Made by a program: the position numbers and the translations under genes. DNA of 64,000 nucleotides. It comes from Coenobita brevimanus. Its lineage: Eukaryota; Arthropoda; Malacostraca; Decapoda; Coenobitidae. The notes beneath the pieces are model-generated. The model was not told where the DNA came from. It did not search any database and saw only the letters and a list, made by a program, of their open reading frames with translations. The DNA is taken from contig CM064657.1 in assembly GCA_032717465.1 (NCBI GenBank), positions 19,750,232 to 19,814,231 on the forward strand, in the 5' to 3' direction. This document shows, piece after piece, positions 61,911-64,000 of this stretch. The stretch's first letter is position 1; each line of letters opens with the position of its first letter.

Positions 61911-62893
61911 AATTACCTTGATACCTGGTGGCTTTGAACCCCGTCTTAGGGAGTCAGGTATCGAAGTCAATTACTTGAGTCCAGTAATACCACTCACTCT
62001 TTGGTTTCCATGATTATTGGTTGTTTCCACACAAATGACAGTAAATTGTCTATTTAATCATGCTCATTTAGTCTGCTTGGTACGAGAGAATATATTGCAA
62101 AATTTTTGAAATTATTCTTCCCCCCCCCATGAATCAGTGCCGTAACATCAAACGTGTTGTTGTTGGTGGTAGTAGTAGTAGTAGCAGTAGTGGCAACCCG
62201 GGTCTCAGCAGAATGTGAACTCGGTGGACAGCAAACCAAACATGCCCTTCTTCAGCAGTCCACCATTGTTATTTGGGCGATAGGGAGGGGGCTGGGGTAC
62301 TTTTGAATGACTGGGCATCTTCACCGCCCAACTATATCGGTGTCATCACGTCATTGATGATTTGTGGTAAAAATTGATATTGGTCACCTTTCCTTAGCCT
62401 CCTCAATGTTGCTACTGTTGCAGTATGTATGATTCGCAGCACAATACTTCAAACAGATTATCCCACTTAGAGTTTCGGCAACATGCTACACTGTGCTTAC
62501 TCAAAGATGATGTAGAATATAAGGTGGTATACCGTCAATGGGCACAAGCTGGTGCTCACCTTAGCAACATTTTGGCTTCAACTTTGCAAGAGCAGTGCAG
62601 GTGCACAAGTAAACACATATAACATTTGCAAAAAGTACAATATAAGTTACAGTCGATTGAAATGGTATTGGTGAACATTTGGCGCCAAACACACTGAGAC
62701 CACAGATGATAGCTACGGGAATTGCCCAATGATATTCCTCCACATAAACATGCTCTCTGTTTGATACAGTATATCACATGTTTGTGACATTTTCTAACTG
62801 ATGTTATTTTATCCATACTCAGATGATACTAGATAACTTTGGGGGAATTCACAGGCTATACTGGTCATCCCAGATAACATGGAACCTCACTCC
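61911..62893. other. Unassigned stretch
   Basis: Includes a C-run (62121) and a short (TAG)n run (62170-62185). The 65-codon frame at 62425-62622 has no domain I recognise. Confidence 0.4.
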
Positions 62894-63051
62894 TGTAATG
62901 GGGTCTATAAAAGCCCGCATTGCTTACCTGCAAAGAGAGAACCCTCTCTTTGGCTCAGTGGTAACGTGCACTCTTATGATTCACGAGGGCGTGAGATCGA
63001 ATTTCGGTAAGACCAGTGATTAATTTGTTAATTTTCATTTCGGTCATTACA
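62894..63051 (+). repeat. TRIM-like 5' terminal repeat with TATA box and Pol III boxes
   Basis: Contains TATAAAAG (about 62907-62914) and a hairpin AAAGAGAG/CTCTCTTT. An exact A-box match, TGGCTCAGTGG, follows, then an anticodon-type loop TTATGAT and a T-loop-like ATCGAAT. The ends TGTAAT/ATTACA are perfect inverted repeats. Confidence 0.65.
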
Positions 63052-63241
63052 TTGGTTGGCAGCGGTGTGGGATGTGAGGCGAGGCTTAGAGGGCAATGGT
63101 GTTGTTAACTGGCAGCATCCTGGTCCTTACATTCCGAGGATGAGCGATGTGGCCCGCAGCGTCCCCAGTGGTGGCCTTCGATGCTACACTACCGTGTGTT
63201 CGAAACTCACCAAATTAATCACCAAGGTGAGAAAAGAGTGA

Positions 63242-63398
63242 TGTAATGGGGTCTGTAAAAGCCGGCACTGCATAACAGCAAAAGAGAGGTCCTCTCTTTG
63301 GCTGAATGGTAAGGTGCGCGCGTATGAAGCGCGAGGGCCTGAGATCTAATCTTGGTCAGACCAGTGATTAATTTGTTAGTTTCATTTCAGTCATTTCA
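63242..63398 (+). repeat. TRIM-like 3' terminal repeat with tRNA-shaped block
   Basis: The tRNA-like part has A box TGGCTGAATGG and a perfect 5-bp anticodon stem CGCGC/GCGCG around GTATGAA (anticodon position ATG). A 5-base variable region follows, then a 5-bp T stem CTGAG/CTTGG (two wobbles) with a 7-base loop, seven bases and an A. The acceptor stem pairs only partly. Confidence 0.65.
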
Positions 63399-63508
63399 CT
63401 CCCCCTTGTGGGATACTGTTATTATCCATCTCCACACTGAACCTGGCAAGCAGTGTTTGAAATGTTCACTGCCGTTCGGGTAAATAAAAACCTGCATATA
63501 CTGTATCT

Positions 63509-63588
63509 ATTTATCTATCTATATGTCTATAGATAGACAGATAGATATACGAGTATGTAAATTATATATATATATATATATATATATA
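63509..63588. repeat. (TATC)n and (AT)n microsatellite
   Basis: TATC/TAGA runs (63508-63547) then an AT array adjoining the LINE A tail. Confidence 0.95.
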
Positions 63589-64000
63589 CCTAGGCTGCTT
63601 CCCCCAAGGAAAGGGAGGTAGCTGAGACAGGACGACACACTCCCCATTTACTCATCCATTCAAACATATTCATTTGCATCTTAGCCCCAAGGGGAGAACG
63701 GACAGATCCTCACTGCACCACACCGCACAAGGGTCAACTGTGCAATGCAATCAGTGACATCTGCAGCAGGGCCCGACAGCAGAGCTGGTTTACCCCTGCC
63801 ACATCATAACAGACCCATCCCCTTACCCGCACCTGACCTGACTAGCTGATCAGACCAAATGCGGGAGAATATCCCCTCAGGGCTGCGTCATCACTTATTC
63901 ATTCACAATTTCTCTCCATTTATTTCTGTCATGCACAGCCACTCTTCCTTGCTCAACAGACATCCCTCTCGCATCCAGTGCTTTCTTCACACTGTCCATC
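63587..64000 (-). mobile_element. LINE family A, copy 4, cut by window end
   Basis: Minus-strand 3' UTR and C-terminal coding end matching 500-905 of copy 1 in inverted orientation. It begins at the CCTAGGCTGCTTCCCC tail and continues past the window edge. Confidence 0.88.

Larger units (their letters stand above)
62894..63398 (+). mobile_element. TRIM-like miniature LTR retrotransposon with tRNA-like terminal repeats
   Basis: Direct repeats of 158 bp (62894-63051) and 157 bp (63242-63398) both start TGTAATGGGGTCT. They end CATTACA and CATTTCA (TG...CA). CTCC flanks both sides (62890-62893, 63399-63402). A PBS-like TTGGTTGGCAGCGG begins right after the first repeat, and a purine-rich AAGGTGAGAAAAGAGTGA precedes the second. 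The 190-bp interior has no coding frame worth calling. Each repeat contains a tRNA-shaped block. Alternative: two tandem tRNA-SINEs with chance LTR-like edges. Confidence 0.62.

Noticed and set aside
62946..63021. Functional tRNA genes in the terminal repeats
   Set aside because: Acceptor stems do not pair properly and the D stem is weak. The first copy also lacks an anticodon stem.

Overview
This is a eukaryotic window made almost entirely of transposable elements and their debris. I can support no host protein gene, no functional rRNA or tRNA gene and no CRISPR array. Long AT, GA/CT and CA arrays, several LINE families with arthropod-like C-terminal domains, Ty3/gypsy elements and a piggyBac element suggest an arthropod, probably a decapod crustacean. 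That assignment is inference, because no host gene is available to confirm it. Letters A to G, S1 and T below are my own labels for repeat families seen here.

Region by region. 1-5.4 kb: LINE A 3' end, microsatellites, an unassigned stretch, LINE B copy 1 and SINE S1. 5.4-12.9 kb: an RTE-like LINE (E) split by LINE B copy 2, which is itself split by a diverged minus-strand LINE fragment (G). The C-terminal part of E also carries a full 5S rRNA-derived SINE whose 3' tail matches the LINE B tail. 12.9-19.2 kb: minus-strand LINE C split by minus-strand LINE F copy 1. 19.3-23.5 kb: tandem S1 copies, a tRNA-like relic and unassigned DNA. 23.5-27.1 kb: F copy 2 inside the remnant of a TIR element. 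27.3-29.3 kb: two tandem tRNA-like SINE/(AT)n units and LINE A copy 2. 29.3-33.3 kb: minisatellites, a second, truncated 5S-SINE and a LINE A tail. 33.5-37.5 kb: F copy 3 split by a 1.14-kb long-TIR element with TA target duplication.

38.45-57.39 kb is one minus-strand Ty3/gypsy element, about 6.9 kb of its own DNA, expanded to 18.9 kb by three insertions. These are a 1.69-kb hAT element (8-bp TSD), a complete plus-strand Ty3/gypsy element (45243-51337, 5-bp TSD) and a 4.2-kb piggyBac element in its 5' LTR (TTAA). The 3' LTR keeps the empty TTAA site. 57.6-61.2 kb is minus-strand LINE D split by LINE B copy 3. 62.894-63.398 kb is a 505-bp TRIM-like element whose roughly 158-bp terminal repeats each contain a tRNA-shaped segment with Pol III boxes. 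I consider it the most unusual object here. The window ends inside LINE A copy 4.

Nearly every coding region is broken by stops or frameshifts, so the elements look like fossils. They interact in three ways: SINEs appear to borrow LINE tails, elements insert into one another, and retrotransposon tails sit next to microsatellites.
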